DNA of 39,411 bases from positions 1-39,411 of the IMG/VR virus record IMGVR_UViG_3300042332_000401. One strand, given 5' to 3'. Made by a program: the position numbers and the translations under genes. Positions 6,325 to 14,069 of the stretch are shown one piece after another (position 1 is the stretch's first letter; the number at the start of each line of letters is the position of its first letter). The notes below the pieces were generated by a model. It searched no databases, was not told the origin of the DNA, and was given only the letters and a program-made list of their open reading frames with translations. The DNA is from a virus.

Positions 6325-8347
6325 GGTTGGATTTGTCCTGTCTTTTAATCATCATCGCTGTCGCATGGACCGGATCTATGACTGCCCATCCATGCTCCTC
6401 CGCCCTGATGACCGAGGCCGTTATCAACTCGCAGATGAGTCGTCCAGACGCAGTCGGCTTGGCGACCTGTTTGGCGCTGGCCTCTGACATCCCTGCGTCA
6501 GCCACCAGATATTCGATGAGCGCAGACCGCGATAGATATGGCGCTCCGTCGCGATCCTCGGCCCCGCTCGCCCACCAAGCACTCTCGAACATCTTACGAT
6601 GTCCGGCCAGCTTCGTGTCGATCTTCGGCCTCTCGACTGGCGCATCCGCCTCGACGGCCACCGCGCTGCCGACCGGCTGGCCGTCCTCATCAGTCCACCC
6701 GGCGATCGGCACCTGTTCCAACCGCGCGAAGGCAGGAGCGGTCAACTCGGCGTCCTTGCTCTTGCGCTGGACGATCTGGATCGGATCCTGCCCCTTGGCG
6801 GGCACCACCGAGATCTCGATGTCCAGCGCCCCGCGCCAGGCGCTCGACCCGCGCGCCCGGTGCTGAGCCTCTTCCATGACACCGGTGTGATGGACGAGGA
6901 GCACCGAGCATCCGAACTCCGTCATAAGCCGCGCACATGCGTCGAGCATCGACTTGGCGTCCTGGGCGCTGTTCTCGTCGCCAGCCAGGAACCGATGCAG
7001 CGTGTCCACCACGATCAGGACCGGCCGACGGTCCAGCGCCCGGATGGCTTCGGCCGTTCGGCGATATCCATCCGGCGTGTTGAGGTCCAGGCCATCTCGG
7101 GACAGCCACATGTCCAGACGCTCGACGCCGTGATGCTGCTTCCAGGCCGCGATCCTGGCCCGTAGGCCAGCGTGGCCCTCGCCAGCCAGATAGACGACCG
7201 GACCCGGCTTCACCTTCGCCTGTCGCCAGATTTCCCGCCCTGCCGCGAGCGTCAAGGACCAGTCCAAGACGACGAACGTCTTGCCGCCGCCGGACGGCCC
7301 GTGAACCATGAGGAGGCTCTCGGCCTGGAGCCACCCGCGCACCAGCCACCGGATCGGGGACGGCTGCGCGCTGAACTCGTCCGCCGGGACGAGCCATCCG
7401 TCTGCCGGCGGGTTGAGGAGCGCCGCGAGGTCGTGACCAGCTGCGCGGTAATCGTTGGCGTCGCCGGGTGTCGGCGGAACCACCACCCGAGCGCCGTGCT
7501 TTGCCGCCGCTTGCTCAGCGTACCGTTGCCCTACGCCGCTGGCGTCGTGGTCCGCCACGATGACCATCTCGCGAGCGGGAAAGCGCTCCCGAAGGCTCCC
7601 GGCGACCGGGACCAGGTTCGACGCGCTGTAGGCCACCACGACCGGCCTATCCGCCACCTCGTAGATCGTGGCAGCGGTGGCGAAGCCCTCGGCCAGATAG
7701 ATGGGCCCGCTATCGGCCTCCAGATCGCCAATCCACCAGAACGAGCCGCCGGCCTGACCGCCGGGATGGTAGAGCTTCTGGCCGTCCGCCGCGATGTACT
7801 GAAGCGAGACCAGATCTCCGTCCGGCTGATAGAGCGGGACCACCAGACGCCCGTCGCCCGTGACCCGAGCCCCGTGGGCCTGAATGCCCTTCCGCGCGAG
7901 GTAGGGATGCGCTGGCGCGGCTGGCCCGCATCCTCCCCAGATCGCCGCGACAGTGTCGGCGGCTGTCTCGCGCGTCCGCTGCCGCTCTGCATCCCGAGCC
8001 GCGATGGCCTCGGCCATCCGGCGCGCGTGCGCCATCTCCTCGACCGCCGTCACCGTGCGTCCGACATCGGCCCGCCAAAAATGCTCGATGCCCGCGCGCC
8101 AGCATCCGAACCGACCGGCGGGGATGCCATCGCCGAAGGCGATGTACCAGCCGGACTTGTCGCCCGCACCCGGTCGCCCCTTCGCCCCGCTGACAAACCG
8201 ATGAAGCGTCCCGTCGAGGTGAATTGCTGCCGGTGGCGCTATGCCCGCTGCCTCCATCGCGTCGCGCAGCTGCTGCTCCGGCGGCTCCGGCGAACGCTCT
8301 TTGGGCGGCGACCATGAGCCGCCTAGAATTGATCTGAGATCTGCCAT
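6320..8347 (-). CDS. Primase–helicase (TOPRIM plus RecA-fold RepA-type helicase)
   Basis: This bifunctional replication protein has 675 residues. Start ATG 8347 is chosen for its ACAGGAGAACTAC leader; the frame is open much further upstream but that part overlaps the divergent Sak4 gene. An N-terminal primase-like region leads into a TOPRIM domain with LAEGFAT (Glu220) and VADHDASG (Asp266, Asp268). A RecA/AAA_25 helicase domain follows, with Walker A HGPSGGGKT at 349–357, Walker B LIVVDT at 444–449 and LLVHHTG at 483–489. The C-terminal 100 residues look like a winged-helix region. No CHC2 zinc finger is obvious at the N-terminus. The phage has no DNA polymerase, so this protein probably opens and primes the origin for the host replisome. 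It lies beside the GTTAC repeats. Confidence 0.92.
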   Translation of the reverse strand: MADLRSILGGSWSPPKERSPEPPEQQLRDAMEAAGIAPPAAIHLDGTLHRFVSGAKGRPGAGDKSGWYIAFGDGIPAGRFGCWRAGIEHFWRADVGRTVTAVEEMAHARRMAEAIAARDAERQRTRETAADTVAAIWGGCGPAAPAHPYLARKGIQAHGARVTGDGRLVVPLYQPDGDLVSLQYIAADGQKLYHPGGQAGGSFWWIGDLEADSGPIYLAEGFATAATIYEVADRPVVVAYSASNLVPVAGSLRERFPAREMVIVADHDASGVGQRYAEQAAAKHGARVVVPPTPGDANDYRAAGHDLAALLNPPADGWLVPADEFSAQPSPIRWLVRGWLQAESLLMVHGPSGGGKTFVVLDWSLTLAAGREIWRQAKVKPGPVVYLAGEGHAGLRARIAAWKQHHGVERLDMWLSRDGLDLNTPDGYRRTAEAIRALDRRPVLIVVDTLHRFLAGDENSAQDAKSMLDACARLMTEFGCSVLLVHHTGVMEEAQHRARGSSAWRGALDIEISVVPAKGQDPIQIVQRKSKDAELTAPAFARLEQVPIAGWTDEDGQPVGSAVAVEADAPVERPKIDTKLAGHRKMFESAWWASGAEDRDGAPYLSRSALIEYLVADAGMSEASAKQVAKPTASGRLICELITASVIRAEEHGWAVIDPVHATAMMIKRQDKSNR

Positions 8348-8497
8348 GTAGTTCTCCTGTGTAGAGCGCCATCGTGGACCAGACGCCGCCGATTTGCAAC
8401 GCGCGCGAAAACCGACGTTGACATCGTCGCGCAATGTGGCGCAGATTGTCGGAACGCCGACCGGGATCGTCCGACTGGCGGGAAAAGGAAAACGATC
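8348..8497. promoter_or_regulatory. Divergent intergenic region between primase-helicase and recombination operon
   Basis: These 150 bases separate two divergently transcribed replication operons. They must hold promoters for both directions and their ribosome binding sites (AGGAGA leftward, AAGGA rightward). The rightward promoter candidate is listed separately. A short inverted repeat, CGACG-TTGACAT-CGTCG (8413–8429), covers its −35 box and could be an operator. No clear leftward −35/−10 pair was found. Confidence 0.55.
8418..8447 (+). promoter_or_regulatory. Rightward early promoter candidate for the Sak4 operon
   Basis: A perfect −35 hexamer TTGACA lies at 8418–8423. With 18 bases of spacing the −10 would be CAGATT at 8442–8447, which keeps three of six consensus positions, as is common for alphaproteobacterial promoters. 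The start codon of the first gene is 50 bases further on. The pentamers CGACG and CGTCG flank the −35 box symmetrically and may be a regulator site. Confidence 0.45.
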
Positions 8498-9178
8498 ATG
8501 GCAATCAGGATCAGCCGCACCAGCGGTCTGTCCGCCAATGGCGTCAAGCTGTTGGTGTATGGACAGGCTGGCTCGGGCAAAACGACGCTCATCAAGACGC
8601 TGCCAGCACCTATCGTGCTGTCGGCCGAGGGCGGTCTGCTGTCCATTCAGGACGCCGACCTCCCGTATATCGAGGTATCCGACATGACCACGCTGCGCGA
8701 GGCATGGTCGTGGCTTGCGACCAGCGCCGAGGCGAGCGAGTTCAAATCCGTGGCCTTGGACTCGATCAGCGAGATCGCTGAGGTATGCCTGAACGCCGAG
8801 AAGAAGGCGACCAAAGACCCGCGCCAAGCGTACGGCGCGATGCAGGAGCAGATGACCGACATCATCCGGTCGTTTCGCGATCTGCCTGGGCGGAATGTGT
8901 ACATGTCGGCCAAGGTCGAGAAGACGCAGGACGAGATGGGGCGCGTCTTGTATGCCCCATCGATGCCGGGGAACAAGACCGGCCAGGCGCTGCCTTATTT
9001 CTTCGACGAGGTTCTCGCGTTGCGCGTCGAGCGCGATGCCGAGGGCGCATCGCAACGCGCACTCATGTGCGACAGCGATGGCCTGTGGCAGGCGAAAGAC
9101 CGCAGCGGCAAGCTGGCCGCATGGGAAGCCCCGGATCTCGGGGCGATCATCCGCAAGATCCAAGGAGACAACGCATGA
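8498..9178 (+). CDS. Sak4-like RecA-fold ATPase (single-strand annealing/recombination)
   Basis: This P-loop ATPase of 226 residues is of the phage AAA_24/Sak4 kind, a minimal RecA-like core that supports homologous recombination together with a phage ssDNA-binding protein. Walker A is YGQAGSGKT at 21–29. LSAEGGLLS at 41–49 is the strand that follows it, and SVALDS at 84–89 is the Walker B strand. The segment AYGAMQEQMTDIIRSFRDLP, followed by the NVYMSAKVE strand, is typical of the family. The gene has an AAGGA ribosome site and starts the plus-strand recombination operon. The ssDNA-binding protein two genes downstream strengthens the assignment. Other RecA-fold phage ATPases cannot be fully excluded. 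Confidence 0.88.
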   Translation: MAIRISRTSGLSANGVKLLVYGQAGSGKTTLIKTLPAPIVLSAEGGLLSIQDADLPYIEVSDMTTLREAWSWLATSAEASEFKSVALDSISEIAEVCLNAEKKATKDPRQAYGAMQEQMTDIIRSFRDLPGRNVYMSAKVEKTQDEMGRVLYAPSMPGNKTGQALPYFFDEVLALRVERDAEGASQRALMCDSDGLWQAKDRSGKLAAWEAPDLGAIIRKIQGDNA

Positions 9179-9561
9179 CGGAAATGCAAACACTGAGCCA
9201 GCGATGGCTCGCCGCGAAAGAAGCCGAGCGCCTGGCGGTCGAAGAACGCCGCCAGATCGAGGACCGGCTGTCGAGCCTGATTGGCATTGCCGAGACGCTC
9301 GAAGGCACCGAGACGGCGACGCCGGACGGTTTCGTCATCAAGGTCGTCGGCCGCATGAACCGGAAGGTCGATGCCGACAAGGCCCAGGAGATCGCGGCCG
9401 AGCATGGCATCGAAGCGCACCTCTCCACGATCTTCAGGTGGAAGCCCGAGATCGATGCGAAGGCCTGGAAGGCCGCGCCCGACAGCGTGACCACGCCACT
9501 GCTCGCAGCGATCACCACGACACCGTCCCGCCCCAGCTACACCATCACCAGGAAGGAGTGA
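9175..9561 (+). CDS. Conserved-looking hypothetical protein in recombination operon
   Basis: The product has 128 residues. ATG at 9175 overlaps the Sak4 stop as ATGA, and AAGGAG lies seven bases upstream. Residues 1–45 form a charged helix (SQRWLAAKEAERLAVEERRQ) likely to make a coiled coil. A compact α/β part follows, with TPDGFVIKVVGRMNRKVD, HLSTIFRWKPEIDAKAWK, and a C-terminus TRPS-like segment ending in TITRKE. Proteins of this layout are frequent next to Sak4 genes in alphaproteobacterial phages. I do not recognise a characterised family and assign no function beyond co-expression with the recombination proteins. Confidence 0.8.
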   Translation: MTEMQTLSQRWLAAKEAERLAVEERRQIEDRLSSLIGIAETLEGTETATPDGFVIKVVGRMNRKVDADKAQEIAAEHGIEAHLSTIFRWKPEIDAKAWKAAPDSVTTPLLAAITTTPSRPSYTITRKE

Positions 9562-9567
9562 TCTATA

Positions 9568-10065
9568 ATGGCTCTGCTCAATCAATCGTTCCGCGCCGAC
9601 GACCTCCCGCCTTCGGGCAATTACGATCCTATCCCGGCGGGCAAGTATCAGGCGAAGATTACCGAGGCCAGCGTCGGGATCACGAAGTCCGGCACCGGGG
9701 AATACATCAAGGTCCGGTGGGACATCCTCGGCCCCGCGCACCAAGGGCGCGTCGTGTTTCAGAACCTGAACATCCGCAATCAGTCGTCAGCGGCTGAGGA
9801 GATCGGTCGTCGCCAACTCGGCGAGATCATGCGCGCGATCGGGCTCGCAGCGGTGCAGGACACGGACCAGCTGGTCGGCGGCGAGGCGGAGATCAAGGTC
9901 GCGGTGAAGCAATCCGACGAGTACGGGCCGCGCAACGAGGTGGCGGCGACGATGCCGCTTGCGAAGGGTCAGCTTCCGCAGCCGGTGGCGACGAGCAAGC
10001 CAGCCATGTCTGCGCCCGCTGCTGCGCCGTCCCGCGCTGCCCCGCCCTGGGCTCGTAAGGCCTGA
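9568..10065 (+). CDS. DUF669-type single-stranded DNA-binding protein
   Basis: The product has 165 residues and fits the DUF669 family of phage OB-fold ssDNA-binding proteins that partner with Sak/Erf/RecT-type annealing systems. The N-terminus FRADDLPPSGNYDPIPAGKY and the strand series KITEASVGITKSGTGEYIKV, WDILGPAHQGRVVFQNLNI and the helix GRRQLGEIMRAIGL match the family. After a core of about 125 residues there is a flexible alanine/proline tail ending PPWARKA. AAGGAG precedes the ATG by nine bases. It would coat ssDNA and load or stimulate the Sak4-like ATPase encoded two genes upstream. The tail may be a protein-interaction tip, but it is not acidic as in bacterial SSB. Confidence 0.85.
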   Translation: MALLNQSFRADDLPPSGNYDPIPAGKYQAKITEASVGITKSGTGEYIKVRWDILGPAHQGRVVFQNLNIRNQSSAAEEIGRRQLGEIMRAIGLAAVQDTDQLVGGEAEIKVAVKQSDEYGPRNEVAATMPLAKGQLPQPVATSKPAMSAPAAAPSRAAPPWARKA

Positions 10066-10073
10066 ACGAAAAT

Positions 10074-10103
10074 GGGGCGGCAGCGGTGGATTGCTGCCGC
10101 CCC
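10074..10103 (+). terminator. Perfect 11-bp intergenic hairpin after the ssDNA-binding gene
   Basis: GGGGCGGCAGC (10074–10084) pairs exactly with GCTGCCGCCCC (10093–10103) around the 8-base loop GGTGGATT. The hairpin begins nine bases after the stop codon of the ssDNA-binding protein gene and ends about 25 bases before the next start. No T-run follows it, so full intrinsic termination is doubtful. A partial terminator, or a 3′ cap that protects the abundant upstream mRNA, would fit. Confidence 0.6.
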
Positions 10104-10128
10104 AAGTCTACAGGGAGGAGGAAACCGC

Positions 10129-11109
10129 ATGGCGACAGTTCCCGAGGCCAATCATAGCACCGCAGCGCTCATTGACAAGCATCACGAGGCGACTGCGGAC
10201 GATCCGCATCGCGACCATCTCGGCGCATCGATGCTTGGTCACAAGTGCGAGCGATATCTGTGGCTCAGCTTTCGCTGGGCATTCCGCGAGCAGATCCCCG
10301 GTCGCATCCGGCGGCTGTTTCGGCGCGGCCACAATGAGGAGGCGTCGATCATTACGGATCTGCGCGCCATCGGATGCGTGGTGCATGATCGCATGGCAGA
10401 TGGACGCCAGTATCGCGTCGAGCTAGCCCCGCATGTCGCGGGATCGCTCGACGCCATCATCGATAACGGCGTTCCCGAAGCTCCAAAGACGCGGCATGTG
10501 GCCGAGTTCAAGACGCACTCGCGCAAGTCGTTCGATGACCTCGTCGCGAACGGCGTGGCGAAATCCAAGCCGCTGCACCATGTCCAGATGCAAGCCTACA
10601 TGCACGGCATGGACATAGACCGCGCGCTCTATGTCGCCGTGTGCAAGGATGATGACCGGCTGCACGTCGAGCGCGTTGAGCGTGACCGAGCCATAGCGGA
10701 GAAATACATCGAGCGCGGCGCAAGGATCGCGCTGGCCGAGCGGATGCCGCCCGGTATCAGCGATGATCCGTCCTGGTACGAGTGCAAGTTCTGCCCCGCC
10801 CGCGACATGTGCCATGGCTCACGCAAGACGAGGGAGATCAATTGCCGGACATGCGCGCACTCGACGCCAGGCGGTGACGGGCAATGGCGCTGCGCACGAT
10901 GGGACGACGAGGTGATCCCGTCAGACGCGCAGCGCATCGGCTGTGGCTCGCATGTGTTCCACCCTGATCTGGTGCCGTGGCAGCTCCACGACAGCGGCAT
11001 CGAATGGGTGGCGCTATGGGAGATCGACGGCGCGATGGTCGCCAACGGCGAGGCCGATGCGAACGTGTATTCAAGCCGCGAGATCCTCGGAGAGACCGAT
11101 GCTGCGTGA
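10129..11109 (+). CDS. Cas4/RecB-like PD-(D/E)XK nuclease with Fe-S cysteines
   Basis: This predicted exonuclease has 326 residues with ATG 10129, behind a strong AGGAGGA. PD-(D/E)XK signatures are GSLDAIID (Asp108), VAEFKTH (Glu126, Lys128) and the HVQMQAYMHG helix with the QxxxY motif (Gln153, Tyr157). A cysteine in GHKCERYLW (Cys40) and three in CKFCPARDMC (219, 222, 228) make the set that holds a 4Fe-4S cluster in Cas4 and AddB. An additional C-terminal segment, CRTCAH...QWRCARWDD, could bind zinc. In a phage recombination operon it probably resects DNA ends to make substrates for the Sak4/ssDNA-binding pair. There is no CRISPR array or Cas1 nearby, so an adaptation role is unsupported. 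Confidence 0.85.
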   Translation: MATVPEANHSTAALIDKHHEATADDPHRDHLGASMLGHKCERYLWLSFRWAFREQIPGRIRRLFRRGHNEEASIITDLRAIGCVVHDRMADGRQYRVELAPHVAGSLDAIIDNGVPEAPKTRHVAEFKTHSRKSFDDLVANGVAKSKPLHHVQMQAYMHGMDIDRALYVAVCKDDDRLHVERVERDRAIAEKYIERGARIALAERMPPGISDDPSWYECKFCPARDMCHGSRKTREINCRTCAHSTPGGDGQWRCARWDDEVIPSDAQRIGCGSHVFHPDLVPWQLHDSGIEWVALWEIDGAMVANGEADANVYSSREILGETDAA

Positions 11110-12709
11110 ATACCAGCGCCGCGCCATCGACATGCTGTATGCATGGCTCGAAAAGAACGCCGGTCACCCGTGCCTCGTCTTGCCGACAGGCTCGGGCAAG
11201 AGCCACATCGTCGCCGCGCTATGCAAGGACGCGGTTCAGAACTGGCCCGAGACGCGCATCCTCATGCTCACGCATGTGAAGGAGTTGATCCAGCAGAACG
11301 CCGAGAAGATGCGCCAGCACTGGCCTGGCGCGCCGCTCGGGATCTACTCGGCCAGCCTACGTCGCCGCCAGCTTGACGAGCCGATCACGTTCGCCGGCAT
11401 TCAATCGATCATCAGCCAAATCGATAGGATAGGCCATGTCGATCTGGTCATCATCGATGAATGCCACCTCGTCAACCACAAGGAACAGGGCAGCTATCGC
11501 GTGCTGATCGATCATCTGGCGAAGGTCAATCCGGCCTTGCGCGTGATCGGTCTCACGGCGACGCCGTATCGCCTCGGGCACGGCATGATCACCGACGCGC
11601 CCGCGCTGTTCTGGGATCTGATCGAGCCCGTCAGTGTCGAGGAACTGATCTACAAGGGCTTCCTTTCGCCGCTGCGATCAAAGGCGACGGCGGCGAAGAT
11701 CGATGTCGGTGGCGTTCACAAGCGAGGCGGCGAATACATCGAGGCTGAGCTACAGGCCGCAGCCGATACCGACGCGCTGAACACCTCGACTGTTGACGAG
11801 GTCATCGCGCGATCCGAAGGACGTAAGGCGTGGCTGTTCTTCTGCACTGGCGTCCGTCATGCCGAGCGCGTGCGCGACGAATTGCGGAAGCGAGGTATCA
11901 CGGCTGAATGCGTGCTTGGCGATACGCCGCCAGCCGAGCGCGATCGGATCATCTCTGACTTCCGCGCTGGCCGGGTTCGCGCGCTGACCAACGCCAACGT
12001 CCTGACCACCGGCTTCGACTATCCAGACATCGACCTAATTGCCCTGCTGCGGCCTACATGCTCACCCGGCCTCTACGTCCAGATGGTCGGTCGCGGAATG
12101 CGGCTGAAGAGCGAGGCCAAGGACTGCCTTGTCCTCGACTTCGCCGGATGCGTGGCGACACACGGTCCGATCATCGCGGTTCAGCCGCCGCGCAAGCCTG
12201 GAAAAGGACCGGAGGAGAAGAAGGCACCGACCAAGACCTGTCCGAACTGCGACGAGGTGGTGGCGTTGTCCGTGCGAAAGTGCCCGGTCTGCGGGCACGA
12301 ATGGCAGATGCAGCCGGTCAAGCTAGAGCTGCGTGACGACGACATCATGGGGCAGGACGGCAAGACGATGGCCGTCAAGAATTGGTCGTGGCGCAAGCAT
12401 GTAAGCCGGACTAGTGGAAAAGAGATGCTGGCAGTCTCCTATTACCCGGCCGATTACGCTGCGCCCGTGGTGGTTGAGTATTTGCCAATCATGCACGACG
12501 GATATGCGGGCCAGAAAAGTCGAAAGCAGCTCATGAAGATGGCTGCGAGCGCTGGCGTCGATTGGAACGAGGAGGTGCCGTTCGATTTCGAGCAGACGGC
12601 ATCCATGCTGTCGAATGCAACGCCGCCGCGCGAGATCGAGTATCGACAGGACGGCAAGTTCTTTCGCGTGATCAAAAGGAGATGGGAACGTGACGAAGCG
12701 ACTGCCTGA
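11099..12709 (+). CDS. Superfamily II DEAD/DEAH-type helicase with zinc ribbon
   Basis: This ATP-dependent helicase has 536 residues starting at ATG 11099, overlapping the nuclease gene by 11 bases with GGAGA upstream. An open upstream extension is only a reading-frame continuation. Motif I is PTGSGKS (29–35), motif II DECH (120–123), motif III TATP (153–156) and motif VI QMVGRGMR (328–335), the RAD25/SSL2-like arrangement. After the helicase core comes a four-cysteine zinc ribbon, CPNC (381–384) and CPVC (395–398). A C-terminal module of about 130 residues follows, with SWRKHVSRTSGKEML and DGKFFRVIKRRW. It would unwind DNA for recombination-dependent replication next to the Cas4-like nuclease. 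The exact substrate cannot be seen. Confidence 0.92.
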   Translation: MLREYQRRAIDMLYAWLEKNAGHPCLVLPTGSGKSHIVAALCKDAVQNWPETRILMLTHVKELIQQNAEKMRQHWPGAPLGIYSASLRRRQLDEPITFAGIQSIISQIDRIGHVDLVIIDECHLVNHKEQGSYRVLIDHLAKVNPALRVIGLTATPYRLGHGMITDAPALFWDLIEPVSVEELIYKGFLSPLRSKATAAKIDVGGVHKRGGEYIEAELQAAADTDALNTSTVDEVIARSEGRKAWLFFCTGVRHAERVRDELRKRGITAECVLGDTPPAERDRIISDFRAGRVRALTNANVLTTGFDYPDIDLIALLRPTCSPGLYVQMVGRGMRLKSEAKDCLVLDFAGCVATHGPIIAVQPPRKPGKGPEEKKAPTKTCPNCDEVVALSVRKCPVCGHEWQMQPVKLELRDDDIMGQDGKTMAVKNWSWRKHVSRTSGKEMLAVSYYPADYAAPVVVEYLPIMHDGYAGQKSRKQLMKMAASAGVDWNEEVPFDFEQTASMLSNATPPREIEYRQDGKFFRVIKRRWERDEATA

Positions 12710-12887
12710 GCCGGAAGTTCTGAAAGCATGGCGCAAGCGTGTTCAGGAGCCGCAGCCTAAAATCTGCTGGACATGCGCGAAATACAGCCTCGATGGCATC
12801 TGCCGATTCTACGAGGCCGCACCTCCTGCTGATTTCGCAGAGCAGCCAGGAGCGTGCTCGCAGCACGAAGACGACATTCCGTTTTAA
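12690..12887 (+). CDS. Small cysteine-rich protein, putative zinc binder
   Basis: The product has 65 residues. The start is GTG at 12690, because the ATG at 12682 in the same leader reads into a stop after three codons; AAGGAG is well spaced for the GTG. It overlaps the helicase end by 20 bases. Four cysteines, CWTC, GICRFY and PGACSQ, resemble a small zinc-finger arrangement, and the protein ends DDIPF. Similar short cysteine modules occur at the ends of phage replication operons. No function is assigned. It is the last gene of the plus-strand recombination operon. Confidence 0.7.
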   Translation: MTKRLPEPEVLKAWRKRVQEPQPKICWTCAKYSLDGICRFYEAAPPADFAEQPGACSQHEDDIPF

Positions 12888-13008
12888 GTGGCGGGAGCAG
12901 CCATCGCCCTTGCATGGTGACCGAGGGAGGCGTTGACGCGCCAAAGCACGCTGGACTGCTTGGGAGGCGCAGCCCGCCGGCCGCGCGCAGGGAGGAGCCT
13001 CGGTCGTC

Positions 13009-13260
13009 TCAGATATCGAGCTTCAGCTGCACGCCGAGGCGGTCCGCGTACAAGCGGACCAGCGCAAGGCGTGCTTCTTCCTTCTGTCGGCGTTTCTCGG
13101 AGTGCCGCATCTCCACGACCTTGACCAGAGCGCCGCCATCATAGCCAGCGCTCGTCACCTCCGCCTTAAGCGCCGAAAGGTCATCGCGCGCGTCCTCGAT
13201 GCCTTGGATCGCCCTTTCGATGCGGTCGGCAAAGCGTGACAGATCGTCATTCGTGGTCAT
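13009..13260 (-). CDS. GapR/DUF2312-like nucleoid-associated protein
   Basis: The product has 83 residues with ATG 13260, preceded by GAGGAG at eight bases; a TTG five codons earlier is less likely. The pattern is a long N-terminal helix, SRFADRIERAIQGIEDARDD, then SAGYDGGALVKVVEMRH, then a charged segment and a final helix LALVRLYADRLG. This is the architecture of DUF2312, whose member GapR in Caulobacter binds overtwisted AT-rich DNA ahead of polymerases and is nearly confined to Alphaproteobacteria. Phage copies could manage topology of phage DNA or compete with the host protein. The gene overlaps the resolvase gene by 14 bases and closes the minus-strand regulatory operon. Confidence 0.82.
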   Translation of the reverse strand: MTTNDDLSRFADRIERAIQGIEDARDDLSALKAEVTSAGYDGGALVKVVEMRHSEKRRQKEEARLALVRLYADRLGVQLKLDI

Positions 13261-13615
13261 TGTGCATCTCCTCAAGCGTGATCTCGGCGCGCGGATTTGC
13301 GCGATCGAGGTGGTGATACAGGTGCATCTCTTTCACCTGCCTGTCGTTACGGTAGACGATATCCTGGAGGGCGTCCAGTATGAGCGAAACGTCAAGATCG
13401 GGACGCCGTGAGGCGTAGTAGACGTCGGCGGTCATCCGAAGATCGCCCTCAAGCAGCGGCACCAGCGGCGGATATGTGCGCCTGACCGCCGCGACGTAGT
13501 CGAGCGCTTTCTGCGACTTGATGAGCCGCGCCTGTCCACGGATCGTGACCAAGCGCCGGCTGTTCGCCTTCGACGCCGGCTCGCCGTGGAGGATCAGGCG
13601 GACGGATCGCATCAT
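13247..13615 (-). CDS. RusA-family Holliday junction resolvase
   Basis: The product has 122 residues. The start ATG 13615 overlaps the upstream stop as ATGA; a second ATG follows directly. RusA features are VRLILHGEPASKANSRR near the N-terminus, the active-site segment SRRPDLDVSLILDALQDIVY with Asp73, Asp75 and Asp81, and the following NDRQV strand with Asp91. These acidic residues correspond to the metal-binding set of RusA. It would cut four-way junctions made by recombination and replication, which tidies branched DNA before packaging. It works naturally with the Sak4, Cas4-like and helicase genes on the other strand. Confidence 0.9.
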   Translation of the reverse strand: MMRSVRLILHGEPASKANSRRLVTIRGQARLIKSQKALDYVAAVRRTYPPLVPLLEGDLRMTADVYYASRRPDLDVSLILDALQDIVYRNDRQVKEMHLYHHLDRANPRAEITLEEMHNDHE

Positions 13616-13899
13616 TCCTCGTTGCCCGCCGCCGCAAGACGATGCGCGAGCGCGATGTAGCCCGCCGCATCGACATAGTCGTCGCGATTGTAGACGCCGG
13701 TCTGCGTTCTGGCGATCTTCAGCAGCGCCATCATGATCGCCACGTCGTGCGGCGTCATCTGCGCGTCGCGTGAAACGCGACACCATGCATCCCACATGGT
13801 CGCGATGTTGGCGAGGTTCTCCTCGGCCTTGCCATGCGTGCGCTCGCGATCCGCAGAGATGATCTCTTCGGCTTCGCGCAGGATGCTGATCGGCTTCAT
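13612..13899 (-). CDS. DUF6378 family protein
   Basis: The product has 95 residues with ATG 13899 and GAGGAG six bases upstream; its start overlaps the preceding stop as ATGA. The pattern ILREAEEIISADRERTHGKA, ENLANIATMWDAW, MTPHDVAIMMALLKIARTQTG and DDYVDAAGYIALAHRL matches DUF6378, a common small phage family. The all-helical E-E..D pattern somewhat resembles MazG-type NTP pyrophosphatases, which is a guess and not a finding. The function is unknown to me. Confidence 0.82.
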   Translation of the reverse strand: MKPISILREAEEIISADRERTHGKAEENLANIATMWDAWCRVSRDAQMTPHDVAIMMALLKIARTQTGVYNRDDYVDAAGYIALAHRLAAAGNEE

Positions 13900-14069
13900 T
13901 CGGCTCTCCTCAGTGGCTGCACCTGATACCCGCCCCATCCGAGGGCGACGCGACGAAACGAAGAAACGGCGACGGCGTCGAGATCGAGCGATGACTGGAG
14001 CGACGGCGGCTCGATGCGCTCTCGACCGAACCACTTTCGCCCCGGCTCGTCGCGCTCGTCGTCACTCAT
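13896..14069 (-). CDS. Small hypothetical protein (57 residues)
   Basis: ATG 14069 overlaps the stop of the HTH gene by eight bases, and the TGA at 13896 overlaps the next ATG as ATGA, so it sits in a fully coupled chain. The product begins MSDDERDEPGRKWFGRERIE and ends ALGWGGYQVQPLRRAE. A variable linker joins an acidic/basic start to a short hydrophobic segment. I recognise no family. Its neighbours are regulatory and recombination genes. Confidence 0.6.
   Translation of the reverse strand: MSDDERDEPGRKWFGRERIEPPSLQSSLDLDAVAVSSFRRVALGWGGYQVQPLRRAE

Noticed and set aside
8348-9193. A 282-residue N-terminal extension of the primase-helicase
   Set aside because: It would run antisense through the Sak4-like gene and lacks family features. 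ATG 8347 has an excellent ribosome site.
10129-11109. Reading the Cas4-like nuclease as part of a CRISPR system
   Set aside because: There is no repeat-spacer array, Cas1 or Cas2 in the complete genome, and the gene sits in a recombination operon.
12919-13005. Long-spaced inverted repeat GACCGAGG / CCTCGGTC across the gap between convergent operons (12888–13008)
   Set aside because: Eight-base arms separated by about 70 bases are expected by chance in GC-rich DNA and no T-run is present. I see no gene or clear terminator in this 121-base gap.
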